DNA from: a virus
IMG/VR virus record: IMGVR_UViG_3300048625_000012
Location: 1 to 23,379 of that record
DNA: 23,379 bases
Reading direction: 5' to 3' (one strand)
Under the pieces are notes generated by a model that had not been told where the DNA came from, did no database searches, and saw nothing but the letters and a program-made list of their open reading frames with translations. The translations under genes were made by a program, and so were the position numbers. Shown here piece after piece: positions 7,822-15,544 of this stretch. The first letter of the stretch is position 1; each line of letters begins with the position of its first letter.

Positions 7822-9390
7822 ATGAGCAAAGCACTTGAAACAACCATCGTAAAGACGCCATACCAAAAGGCATCTTACACCCAACAGCAAATTGTAGAAT
7901 TTGCACGTTGCTCGGATCCCGTAACGGGACCTGAGTACTTTATGAGCAACTACTTCTTCATCCAGCACCCGACTCGAGGTAAGATGTTGTATCAGCCGTT
8001 TGAGTACCAAAAGCGACTAATCGAAAATTACCACAATTATCGCTTCTCCATTTCGTTGATGCCGCGACAAACTGGTAAGTCAACTAGCGCAGCAGGATAC
8101 TTGCTTTGGTACGCTATGTTTGTTCCAGACAGTACGATTCTAATTGCAGCGCACAAGTACACAGGTGCCCAGGAAATTATGCAGCGTATCCGCTACGCAT
8201 ACGAACTATGCCCAGACTTTATTAGAGCAGGTGCAACCAGTTACAACAAAGGATCAATTGACTTTGAAAACGGCTCACGACTAGTATCACAAACCACAAC
8301 AGAAACAACTGGGCGTGGTATGTCTATTTCCCTACTATACGCTGACGAATTTGCATTCGTTAGACCGGGTATTGCTAAAGAGTTTTGGACTTCTATTTCT
8401 CCTACGTTAAGCACTGGTGGTAAAGCAATTATTACATCAACTCCGAACAGTGACGAAGACCAGTTTGCACTACTCTGGAAAGGCGCTAACAAGTGCATCG
8501 ACGAGTTTGGGAATGAAACAGCATTGGGCACAAACGGTTTCCGTGCTTACCAAGCTAACTGGTGGGAACATCCAGATCGTGACGAACAATGGAAAGCAGA
8601 GGAAATTGGACGCATTGGTGAAGAACGTTTCCGTCGTGAACACGGTTGCGAGTTCTTGATCTATGACGAAACCTTAATCAACGCTACCACTCTAATCGAA
8701 ATGGCAAGCATTGATCCAATTGAGAGACAAGGGCAGGTGCGGTGGTATGCAAAGCCACAACGCGATAAGACTTACGTGGTTGCGCTTGATCCAAGTTTAG
8801 GCACAGGTGGAGACCCTGCTGCTATCCAAATTTTGGAGCTACCCACACTTAAACAAGTAGGGGAATGGCAGCACAACAAAACCCCTGTTCAGCGCCAAGT
8901 TGTTATCCTCAAAGAGATTTGCAATTATCTATACGAAGTAACAGGAACTGAAAACTCTATTTACTACAGTGTTGAAAACAATACATTAGGCGAAGCAGCA
9001 TTAGTTGCTATTGCAGAAGTGGGCGAAGAAAATATCCGTGGACTATTCTTGTCTGAGCCGTACAAGAGCGGTGGCGGCCGTAGATCACGTAAGGGCTTTA
9101 CTACCACAAGCAAGAGCAAGATTGCAGTGTGTGCTAAGTTTAAGAGTTTGGTTGAGCAGAAGAAGCTGTTTATTGCATCACGCAATTTAATTGGTGAGCT
9201 CAAAACTTTTGTGGCAATGGAAAACAGTTTTAAAGCCAAAATTGGTGAAACAGACGACTTGGTAATGGCTATGCTGCTAGCAGTTAGAATGGTACAAGCA
9301 CTACAGAGCTTTGATGCACAGTTAGATGATCATGTTAAGGACATGGATGAGTACATACAACCTATGCCCTTCATTATGTCTATGGGCTAA
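7822..9390 (+). CDS. 17: Terminase large subunit gp17
   Basis: 522 aa, somewhat shorter than T4 gp17 (610). ATPase: Walker A RQTGKST (82-88), Walker B LLYADEFAF (171-179) with D175-E176, coupling motif ITSTPN (204-209). RNase H-fold nuclease: D323 in 'VVALDPSLGTGGDP', E385 in 'SVENNTLGEA', and D478/D479 in 'GETDDLVMAM'. All catalytic positions are present, so the packaging motor is probably intact. It cuts concatemers and pumps DNA into the prohead through the portal. It has its own late-type motif 4 nt upstream, and its stop codon again begins a TAAATA. Confidence 0.96.
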   Translation: MSKALETTIVKTPYQKASYTQQQIVEFARCSDPVTGPEYFMSNYFFIQHPTRGKMLYQPFEYQKRLIENYHNYRFSISLMPRQTGKSTSAAGYLLWYAMFVPDSTILIAAHKYTGAQEIMQRIRYAYELCPDFIRAGATSYNKGSIDFENGSRLVSQTTTETTGRGMSISLLYADEFAFVRPGIAKEFWTSISPTLSTGGKAIITSTPNSDEDQFALLWKGANKCIDEFGNETALGTNGFRAYQANWWEHPDRDEQWKAEEIGRIGEERFRREHGCEFLIYDETLINATTLIEMASIDPIERQGQVRWYAKPQRDKTYVVALDPSLGTGGDPAAIQILELPTLKQVGEWQHNKTPVQRQVVILKEICNYLYEVTGTENSIYYSVENNTLGEAALVAIAEVGEENIRGLFLSEPYKSGGGRRSRKGFTTTSKSKIAVCAKFKSLVEQKKLFIASRNLIGELKTFVAMENSFKAKIGETDDLVMAMLLAVRMVQALQSFDAQLDDHVKDMDEYIQPMPFIMSMG

Positions 9391-9393
9391 ATA
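9388..9393 (+). promoter_or_regulatory. Late promoter-like TAAATA on the gp17 stop
   Basis: GCTAAATA starts with the gp17 stop TAA (9388-9390) and lies 20 nt before the ATG at 9414. A weak AACAGG precedes that start. Confidence 0.5.
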
Positions 9394-9413
9394 TACAAAT
9401 AACAGGTTTAACT

Positions 9414-10862
9414 ATGCGCGAATTAGACAAGATTGCAGAGAATTTATTTAACAAGATCCGTACTCGTTTTGAGAACGTGAACTTGGGCGACGAAAACGCC
9501 AAACACACTGAAGATCCGGCACAAGCACGTTTCATTAACTTTGATTACGTTGATTCAGCTGGTAAGAACTACGGTAACATCACAATCAGTATCATTGACG
9601 AAACAGGTTTAAAGATCTATTTCAGCAAGCACATTACTGATGCACTTGAGGGTGAAGAACAAGATAATTGGTTTAACTTCCTTAAAGGTATCCGTCGATT
9701 TGCCAAAGCTAACCTATTGAGCTTTGACGTTCGTGACATTACCAAGAGCAACTTAGACCTACGTGACCTAAAGCAACAAAGTAAATCGGACAGCACATAC
9801 ACCGATGATGAAGTTACAATGAACGAAAGCAAGATGTGGGGCACTAGCCGCAGCAGCTATCAAGAAATGGGCCCTGCTCGCATTATTGTTCGTCACAATA
9901 ACAATGTAGACGAAGAAAAACGCGGAAGCCGTAGCCGTAACATTGAAGCAGTATTCATTGAAAACCACGTTGGTGAACGTAGATTGCTAGACTTTAAAAA
10001 TCTACATGGTGCCCGTGCAATGGCACAACATTGCTCACAAGGTGGGTCAGTTGATGATGAGTTAGGCGAAAGCATTACTAGCATTGTGAAAGAAATGGGC
10101 GCAATGAGCCATTTTGTTCGCGAAGCTAAACGTCGCCAGTTTGAAGATACTGAAACCAGCAGCATGGCTCAAGCAGCGGTGCAGCGTTACGGCGAACTAA
10201 AGAATCAACTAAAACACTTGGGCGGACGCAGAGGTTACGACAGCTACAAGCAATCGTATCATCCAGCACACAACATTGAAGAAGAAATTGATGTAGACGC
10301 ATTACGCGAACGCTTTGTTAAAAAAGTTTACGATGATCGTTTCACCGAAGCATTGCCGTTTGTGTACAAAGCCTACAAGGATCAACAAAAGCGTATGCAC
10401 ACACCAATGGGCGAAGAATTTGAACAGTGGGCAAATGACATCACCGAAGATACATTTGAGTCCGACGACGAAGAGTACGAAGCACTGTCTAGAGTGATGA
10501 GCAAACCAATTAATGCTGGCATGGACGGACTAGATGCAGCACAAGCTATTGCCCATATTTTCGGTGAAGAGAGTTTGGAAGAGAAGTTAACTGACTTAGG
10601 TCGTACCTCGGGACCAGATACAGATGCTCGCCAAACAATTTTGGATTGGATGAGAGCAAATGGTATGACCATCGTGGCCGACAAGATCCAAGCAGAGATT
10701 GCACCAGAAAACACCGCCCCAATGGACGGAACAGCGCCAGCAGCACCTGCCCCTGTAGCAGGATCGCAACCAATGGCAGCAACCACAACAGACGAAGTAC
10801 CAACAAATGAGTCCCATGACCCACTTGATGTTATGAAACGTCTTGCAAGACTAGTTCGATAA
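9414..10862 (+). CDS. Large conserved T4-like phage protein, function unknown
   Basis: 482 aa. I see no enzyme motif. Recognisable conserved blocks, known to me only as 'hypothetical' from related marine phages, are 'GPARIIVRHNN', 'RNIEAVFIENHVGERRLLDFKNLHGARAMAQH' (about residues 175-205) and an acidic helical C-terminal third. It ends in a Pro/Ala-rich linker and the short basic helix 'DPLDVMKRLARLVR'. The block between gp17 and gp32 and the late-type promoter suggest a virion component. It is followed by a strong terminator. Confidence 0.6.
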   Translation: MRELDKIAENLFNKIRTRFENVNLGDENAKHTEDPAQARFINFDYVDSAGKNYGNITISIIDETGLKIYFSKHITDALEGEEQDNWFNFLKGIRRFAKANLLSFDVRDITKSNLDLRDLKQQSKSDSTYTDDEVTMNESKMWGTSRSSYQEMGPARIIVRHNNNVDEEKRGSRSRNIEAVFIENHVGERRLLDFKNLHGARAMAQHCSQGGSVDDELGESITSIVKEMGAMSHFVREAKRRQFEDTETSSMAQAAVQRYGELKNQLKHLGGRRGYDSYKQSYHPAHNIEEEIDVDALRERFVKKVYDDRFTEALPFVYKAYKDQQKRMHTPMGEEFEQWANDITEDTFESDDEEYEALSRVMSKPINAGMDGLDAAQAIAHIFGEESLEEKLTDLGRTSGPDTDARQTILDWMRANGMTIVADKIQAEIAPENTAPMDGTAPAAPAPVAGSQPMAATTTDEVPTNESHDPLDVMKRLARLVR

Positions 10863-10882
10863 CAGTTCGAACTTGTTTAGCC

Positions 10883-10913
10883 AAAGGCACAGAAATTTGT
10901 GCCTTTTCTTTTG
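10883..10913 (+). terminator. Terminator before gp32
   Basis: 9-bp stem AAAGGCACA/TGTGCCTTT (10883-10891 with 10898-10906), loop GAAATT, then a T-rich run CTTTT. Separates the late block from gp32. Confidence 0.85.
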
Positions 10914-10940
10914 ACTTAGCTAAATACATTATCGTATACT
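10911..10940 (+). promoter_or_regulatory. Sigma70-like promoter of gp32, overlapping a TAAATA motif
   Basis: TTGACT (10911-10916), 18-nt spacer, TATACT (10935-10940). Inside the spacer lies TAAATAC (10921-10927). A dual early and late promoter would suit gp32, which is needed through replication and late recombination. Confidence 0.6.
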
Positions 10941-10960
10941 ACACACTGTGCTGTATACGA
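10932..10960 (+). promoter_or_regulatory. Inverted repeat in the gp32 promoter/leader
   Basis: TCGTATAC (10932-10939) and GTATACGA (10953-10960) form a perfect 8-bp inverted repeat with a 13-base loop, covering the -10 box. It could be an operator or an RNA hairpin. T4 gp32 represses its own translation through a leader structure, so autoregulation is a natural hypothesis. Confidence 0.5.
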
Positions 10961-11007
10961 TTAGGCACATTAAAAGACCATCTTAATTTATATAAAGGAA
11001 ATACATC

Positions 11008-12021
11008 ATGGCTATGACACTTGCAGAAATTCGCGCAAAACTACAATCACAAGAGAACCGCACAGGCGGTAATCGTCCCCAAGGCGACAACGCCATTTAC
11101 GCACACTGGAACATTCCAGAAAACACGACATCCCGTGTTCGATTCCTCCCAGACGCAGACACTAAAAACTCATTCTTTTGGGTTGAACGTGCTATGATCA
11201 AATTGCCATTCGCTGGCATTAAAGGTCAAAGCGACAGCAAGCCTGTTGTAGTTCAAGTACCTTGCGTTGAGATGTGGGGCGATGCTTGCCCAATCTTAGC
11301 AGAAGTACGTACATGGTTCAAAGACCCAGCAATGGAAGAAATGGGTCGCAAGTACTGGAAAAAGCGCAGCTACTTGTTCCAAGGTTTCGTTCGTGAAAAC
11401 CCACTGAGCGATGACAAAACCCCTGAGAACCCAATCCGTCGATTCATCATCAGCCCACAAATCTTTACTTTGGTAAAGAACGCATTGATGGATCCAGAAA
11501 TGGAAAACTTGCCAACTGACTACGCAGGTGGTCTTGACTTCAACATCAAGAAGACCAGCAAGGGTGGTTATGCTGACTACAACAGCAGCACATGGGCACG
11601 TAAAGAGAGTTCATTGAACTCCACAGAAGCTGAAGCCATTGAGACTCACGGCTTGTACAACTTGGCAGACTTCTTGCCAAAGCGTCCTGACGCTACAGCG
11701 TTGCAAGTCATGAAAGAAATGTTTGAAGCATCTGTTGATGGTCAACCGTACGATGCAGATCGTTGGGCTAACTACTTCAAGCCAGCTGGCTTGCAAGTTG
11801 GTTCTGGTTCCACTGGTGATGAGGTGGCAGCTAAACCTGTACCACAAGCTCGCCCAGCAGTTGCAGCTCCTGTTGCAGCTCCGGTGGTTAATGAGACACC
11901 AGCATGGGAAGACGACGCAGCAGAAGCAGCATCGGCTCCAGTTGTTGCACCAGCAGCAGCTAAGCCAAGCAGCCAAAAAGCTGAAGACATCCTTGCGATG
12001 ATTCGCAACCGTAAGCAGTAA
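11008..12021 (+). CDS. 32: Single-stranded DNA-binding protein gp32
   Basis: 337 aa, AAGGAA precedes the ATG. The N-terminal basic 'LAEIRAKLQSQ' segment (cooperativity), 'SRVRFLPD' and 'FFWVERAMIK' in the core, and 'YWKKRSYLFQGFV' match gp32 of T4-like phages. The C-terminus is a long Ala/Pro-rich acidic tail ('WEDDAAEAA') ending in 'AEDILAMIRNRKQ', the usual protein-interaction region. Oddity: T4 gp32 binds zinc with a His and three Cys. Here C86 and C94 are seen, but the position of the last Cys is Leu97 ('CPIL'), so the zinc site looks incomplete. It coats ssDNA in replication and works with UvsX and UvsY encoded next. Own promoter and downstream terminator make it a single-gene unit. Confidence 0.9.
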   Translation: MAMTLAEIRAKLQSQENRTGGNRPQGDNAIYAHWNIPENTTSRVRFLPDADTKNSFFWVERAMIKLPFAGIKGQSDSKPVVVQVPCVEMWGDACPILAEVRTWFKDPAMEEMGRKYWKKRSYLFQGFVRENPLSDDKTPENPIRRFIISPQIFTLVKNALMDPEMENLPTDYAGGLDFNIKKTSKGGYADYNSSTWARKESSLNSTEAEAIETHGLYNLADFLPKRPDATALQVMKEMFEASVDGQPYDADRWANYFKPAGLQVGSGSTGDEVAAKPVPQARPAVAAPVAAPVVNETPAWEDDAAEAASAPVVAPAAAKPSSQKAEDILAMIRNRKQ

Positions 12022-12031
12022 TCTGCTCAAG

Positions 12032-12069
12032 GGAGAGACTAGACATTGCTCTAGCTCTCCTTTATTTTT
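12032..12069 (+). terminator. Terminator between gp32 and uvsX
   Basis: GGAGAG-A-CTAGA pairs with TCTAG-CTCTCC (11 bp with one bulged A, 12032-12060), loop CATTGC, followed by TTTATTTTT. Confidence 0.85.
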
Positions 12070-12083
12070 CAAGGAACAATAAT

Positions 12084-13163
12084 ATGGCAAAACCATTTGA
12101 CGTAAGTAAATTTCGTAAGACTCTTACGAAAAGCATCGAAGGCCTAAGTGTAGGCTTCAACGACCCAACCGATTGGGTATCAACAAACAATTTCGCACTT
12201 AACTACTTGATCAGCGGGGACTTCACAAAAGGTATCCCAATGGGCAAGGTTACAGTGTTTGCTGGTGAGTCCGGCGCAGGCAAAAGTTTTATCTGTAGTG
12301 GCAACTTAGTTGCTAACGCACAAAAGCAAGGCATTTTCCCTATCTTAATTGATACTGAAAACGCTCTTGATGAAAAGTGGCTACACGCACTAAACGTAGA
12401 CACAAGTGAAGACAAGCTGCTAAAGCTGAACATGGCCATGATCGACGACGTCGCTAAAATGATTAGTGAGTTCGTTAAGGAATACAAAACCATGCCAGAA
12501 GACCAACGCCCTAAAGTCTTGTTTGTATTGGACAGCTTGGGGATGTTGCTAACACCAACAGACGTTAACCAGTTTAACGCAGGTGACATGAAGGGTGACA
12601 TGGGTCGTAAGCCAAAGGCATTGACTGCATTGGTTCGTAACTGTGTAAACATGTTTGGTGACTTGAACTTGGGTCTAGTTGCAACTAACCACACATACGC
12701 ATCGCAAGACATGTTTGACCCGGACGACAAGATCTCCGGCGGTCAAGGCTTTATCTATGCTAGCTCTATCGTAGTTGCTATGCGCAAGTTGAAGTTGAAG
12801 GAAGACGAAGATGGTAACAAGGTATCTGAAGTTAAGGGTATCCGTGCTGCATGTAAGATCATGAAGACACGTTACGCAAAGCCGTTTGAGTCAGTGCAAG
12901 TTAAGATCCCGTACGAAACAGGTATGAACCCTTACAGCGGGTTAACTGACTTGATTGAAGCTAAGGGCATGTTGAAGAAAGAAGGCAACAGTCTTGTGTA
13001 CACAACAGTCGACGGTGAAATCATCAAGAAATTCCGCAAGGCATGGGAACGCAACGATGATGGATGCTTGGATACCGTAATGTCAGACATTACAAACAAT
13101 CCACACATCTTTGACAAGAGTGTTGCAGAAGACGCTCCTGTTATTGAAGAAGCAGTAGAGTAA
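12084..13163 (+). CDS. uvsX: UvsX RecA-like recombinase
   Basis: 359 aa, T4 UvsX is 391. Walker A GESGAGKS (61-68), 'PILIDTENALDEKW' (86-99), Walker B 'VLFVLDSLGML' (145-155, D150), the L1/L2 region with 'QFNAGDMKGDMGRKPKALT', and 'LGLVATNHTYASQDMF'. These are the UvsX/RecA core elements. It forms filaments on gp32-coated ssDNA with UvsY as loader and drives strand exchange in recombination-dependent replication. AAGGAA lies before the ATG. The stop overlaps the start of the radical-SAM gene (TAATG), so the genes from uvsX to the methyltransferase form one tight unit. Confidence 0.95.
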   Translation: MAKPFDVSKFRKTLTKSIEGLSVGFNDPTDWVSTNNFALNYLISGDFTKGIPMGKVTVFAGESGAGKSFICSGNLVANAQKQGIFPILIDTENALDEKWLHALNVDTSEDKLLKLNMAMIDDVAKMISEFVKEYKTMPEDQRPKVLFVLDSLGMLLTPTDVNQFNAGDMKGDMGRKPKALTALVRNCVNMFGDLNLGLVATNHTYASQDMFDPDDKISGGQGFIYASSIVVAMRKLKLKEDEDGNKVSEVKGIRAACKIMKTRYAKPFESVQVKIPYETGMNPYSGLTDLIEAKGMLKKEGNSLVYTTVDGEIIKKFRKAWERNDDGCLDTVMSDITNNPHIFDKSVAEDAPVIEEAVE

Positions 13164-14101
13164 TGCTACTAAAGGACATCAAGAGCTTACATGTCGAACT
13201 AAGCTCAAAATGTAATGCTTGGTGTCCTAGTTGTGCTCGAAATAAAAATGGATTTGGCCTCAAAGACGGCCTGGTACCGCAGAATCTAGTAGTTGACAAG
13301 CTACGCACTGCAATTGACGCATTGCCTGGTTTGACCAAAGTACAGTTCTGCGGTCGCTACGGAGATCCGGCTATTCACCCAGACTTGAGTGAAATCCTTG
13401 ACTGGACTATCCCGCGAGTGAAACAGATTACGATCCACACAAATGGAAGTGTGCGAAATGCAGACTGGTGGGCGGAAATCGGCCGCAAGTTAAGCAATAC
13501 AGATCATAGAGTCTGGTTTGGGATTGATGGCCTAGCAGGAGTCCACGAGATATATAGACAGGGCACTGACTTTAACAAAGTAATTGAAAACGCAACAGCA
13601 TTTATCAACGCAGGCGGCAAAGCAGTTTGGCAATTTATTCCATTCAAGCACAACGAGCACCAACTTAATGCTTGCATTAAGCTAGCGAATCAGTTAAAAT
13701 TTGCAGACTTTGAATTAGTTGAAGGAGTGCGCAATGTTGAAACGGCACGAAACTACCGTACAGGCGAAGAGTTTATTCTTGAGCCTTGGACAAAAGATCA
13801 AACCTTTAACTTCAGAGTGAACCATGAGCAAAAGCTAAGTACAAAGAATTGTGCCCACCTTGAGGCTCCTGGGCTATATATAACAGCTAGCGGAAAGTAC
13901 ACTTTGTGCTGCCACTTTGATCCTTTTGATGATAGGTTTGATCCTATTGGATTTGACACCATTGAAGAAACAGAACAACTGGATATCGCTAGTGAAATAA
14001 ATACCCAGCCTAGACCGTTATGTGTTTTTGCATGTGCCGGACTAAAGATGGATCGTAAACTAATACCGTTAACAAAATTAAGGAAATCAAATGAGCATTG
14101 A
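13163..14101 (+). CDS. Radical SAM protein with SPASM-like C-terminus
   Basis: 312 aa. Canonical radical SAM motif C17-x3-C21-x2-C24 ('SSKCNAWCPSC'), followed by 'QFCGRYGDPAIHPDL' (61-75, in place of the usual GGEP) and 'ITIHTNGS' (89-96), then a TIM-barrel-like series. C-terminal cysteines C230, C249, C250, C287 and C291 suggest an auxiliary Fe-S cluster of the SPASM/Twitch type. SPASM enzymes usually modify peptides or proteins; substrate unknown here. Position inside the uvsX-uvsY operon, with TAATG coupling to uvsX and an ATG overlap with the next gene, is striking. Its partner may be the methyltransferase at 14785. Fold confident, role unknown. Confidence 0.85.
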   Translation: MLLKDIKSLHVELSSKCNAWCPSCARNKNGFGLKDGLVPQNLVVDKLRTAIDALPGLTKVQFCGRYGDPAIHPDLSEILDWTIPRVKQITIHTNGSVRNADWWAEIGRKLSNTDHRVWFGIDGLAGVHEIYRQGTDFNKVIENATAFINAGGKAVWQFIPFKHNEHQLNACIKLANQLKFADFELVEGVRNVETARNYRTGEEFILEPWTKDQTFNFRVNHEQKLSTKNCAHLEAPGLYITASGKYTLCCHFDPFDDRFDPIGFDTIEETEQLDIASEINTQPRPLCVFACAGLKMDRKLIPLTKLRKSNEH

Positions 14102-14327
14102 AGCAGATGTACTAAGTGAAGTGTACACAATTTTAAAACAGTACATTCCTGTTAAGGATCGCCAGGAAGCAGCAGATAATCTTATGGGGTTGCTAGTTGA
14201 CGCACTCGACGACGTTTCGCTGAAAGAGTTTAGCGGCACAGATGCAGCACTCGGCCGTGCATATAAAGAATATGCAGCAGGGTTTGAGGACGACGAAGAC
14301 GACATTGATTCTGGGTACGAAGATTAA
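14091..14327 (+). CDS. Small conserved protein upstream of uvsY
   Basis: 78 aa, starts inside the end of the radical-SAM gene (AAGGAAA upstream). Helical N-terminal part 'ADVLSEVYTILKQYIPVKDRQEAADNLMGLLVDAL' and a very acidic tail ending 'EDDEDDIDSGYED'. I recall similar proteins near uvsY in marine T4-like phages, function not known to me. Stop is followed within 2 bases by the UvsY start. Confidence 0.7.
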   Translation: MSIEADVLSEVYTILKQYIPVKDRQEAADNLMGLLVDALDDVSLKEFSGTDAALGRAYKEYAAGFEDDEDDIDSGYED

Positions 14328-14329
14328 TT

Positions 14330-14785
14330 ATGTGGTATAACCGTGTTGTTAGCGACCTAAGTAAAATTCCCGATTGCATCGAATACTTTGAAAAAGAGTT
14401 GATCAATGCACGTGGGGAGATTGCTATCCGCGGAAACGTTGAGAAAAGCATCAGCAACTTACCGGGCGTAACAGAGTATAGATTCAACCAACTGCAAGAG
14501 ATTGAAGCTATCTTAAACTTCCTTAACATTCAGTTACGCAAGATTCGTCAAAAGCATTACAAGAAATACCTTGAAGGGTATAACCGTGCCCTAACAAGTC
14601 GTGATGCTGAGAAGTACGCAGAAGCAGAAGATGAAGTAGTTGATACGGAAACCATCATTAACGAAGTTGCACTATTAAGAAATAAGTGGCTTGGTGTGAT
14701 GAAGGGTCTGGAAAGCAAAAACTTCATGATGGGACACGTTGTTCGTTTACGCACAGCGGGCATGGAAGATATTGTAATTCAATAA
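14330..14785 (+). CDS. uvsY: UvsY recombination mediator
   Basis: 151 aa, T4 UvsY is 137. The marine T4-like version is recognised by 'RFNQLQEIEAILNFLNIQLRKIRQKHYKKYLEGYNRALTSRDAEKY' and the C-terminal 'LLRNKWLGVMKGLESKNFMMGHVVRLRTAGMED'. It is helical and charged, consistent with a hexameric mediator that loads UvsX on gp32-covered ssDNA. Located in the uvsX unit, stop overlapping the methyltransferase start (TAATG). Confidence 0.85.
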   Translation: MWYNRVVSDLSKIPDCIEYFEKELINARGEIAIRGNVEKSISNLPGVTEYRFNQLQEIEAILNFLNIQLRKIRQKHYKKYLEGYNRALTSRDAEKYAEAEDEVVDTETIINEVALLRNKWLGVMKGLESKNFMMGHVVRLRTAGMEDIVIQ

Positions 14786-15537
14786 TGGCATTTAAAAACG
14801 CCCAAGCAAGTCACGAGCATAGCAGACGAGTTTTAGATTTACTATACGAATACGATAGTTTTCTAGATAGCTTAACTGTAGTTGCAGACTTTGGGTGTGG
14901 CGCAGGATTAGATGCAGCGTGGTGGGCAGCATTACAAACACGTGATGACCCGCCTGAGCCACGCAATCTTATTGTATATGCAGTTGATCAAACTATATCG
15001 CAAGTGGATCAACGTGTACGTAATCTGCACAATGTAAAAACTATAGAAGCAAACTTTGAGCACGACCATGTTATTCCTAGAGCTTGTGACCTATTGTGGG
15101 CACACGACAGTTTCCAATACTGCCTTAGCCCAATACAGACGCTACGGTATTGGAACCAGCAAATTAATCTAAACGGAATGTTGGTTCTAAGTATTCCACA
15201 AAACACCTTTAGTCAATACAACCGGCCGCAATCTCATAGTTATAACGGAGTCTACTATAACTACACTCTTGTTAATCTCATGTATATGCTAGCAGTAAGT
15301 GGATTTGATTGCAGAGATGCTTACTTTTACAAAGAAGCAAACGATCCGTGGCTATATGCGGCTGTGTACAAAACAAGCGATCCTTTAGACGCCAAAACCA
15401 CCACTTGGTACACCCTTGCGGAGCAGAATCTAGTCAATGACAGCACTATTGCAAGCCTTAATGCGCACGGGCACGTAAGGCAAGAAGACTTAATAGTAAC
15501 GTGGCTAGACAAAGATTTCTACCGTATAAAAGAATAA
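14785..15537 (+). CDS. SAM-dependent methyltransferase (class I fold)
   Basis: 250 aa from the ATG at 14785, which overlaps the uvsY stop. An upstream extension in the same frame has no good start and is not homologous-looking. Motif I 'VADFGCGAG' (33-41), acidic strand-2 end 'IVYAVDQT', motif IV-like 'CDLLWAHDSFQY', and 'LNGMLVLSIPQN'. No DNA-methyltransferase DPPY-type motif is seen, so a small-molecule, RNA or protein target is more likely. It may act with the radical-SAM enzyme of the same operon. Its stop codon forms TAAATA for the next gene. Fold is confident, substrate unknown. Confidence 0.8.
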   Translation: MAFKNAQASHEHSRRVLDLLYEYDSFLDSLTVVADFGCGAGLDAAWWAALQTRDDPPEPRNLIVYAVDQTISQVDQRVRNLHNVKTIEANFEHDHVIPRACDLLWAHDSFQYCLSPIQTLRYWNQQINLNGMLVLSIPQNTFSQYNRPQSHSYNGVYYNYTLVNLMYMLAVSGFDCRDAYFYKEANDPWLYAAVYKTSDPLDAKTTTWYTLAEQNLVNDSTIASLNAHGHVRQEDLIVTWLDKDFYRIKE

Positions 15538-15540
15538 ATA
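15535..15540 (+). promoter_or_regulatory. TAAATA motif 4 nt before the gene at 15545
   Basis: AATAAATAC is built on the methyltransferase stop and is followed by 4 nt and ATG. This is the third case of TAAATA-N4-ATG. Confidence 0.5.
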
Positions 15541-15544
15541 CTTC

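Noticed and set aside
13993-13998. Further TAAATA inside the radical-SAM gene
   Set aside because: Internal to a gene with no start codon nearby, so treated as chance.
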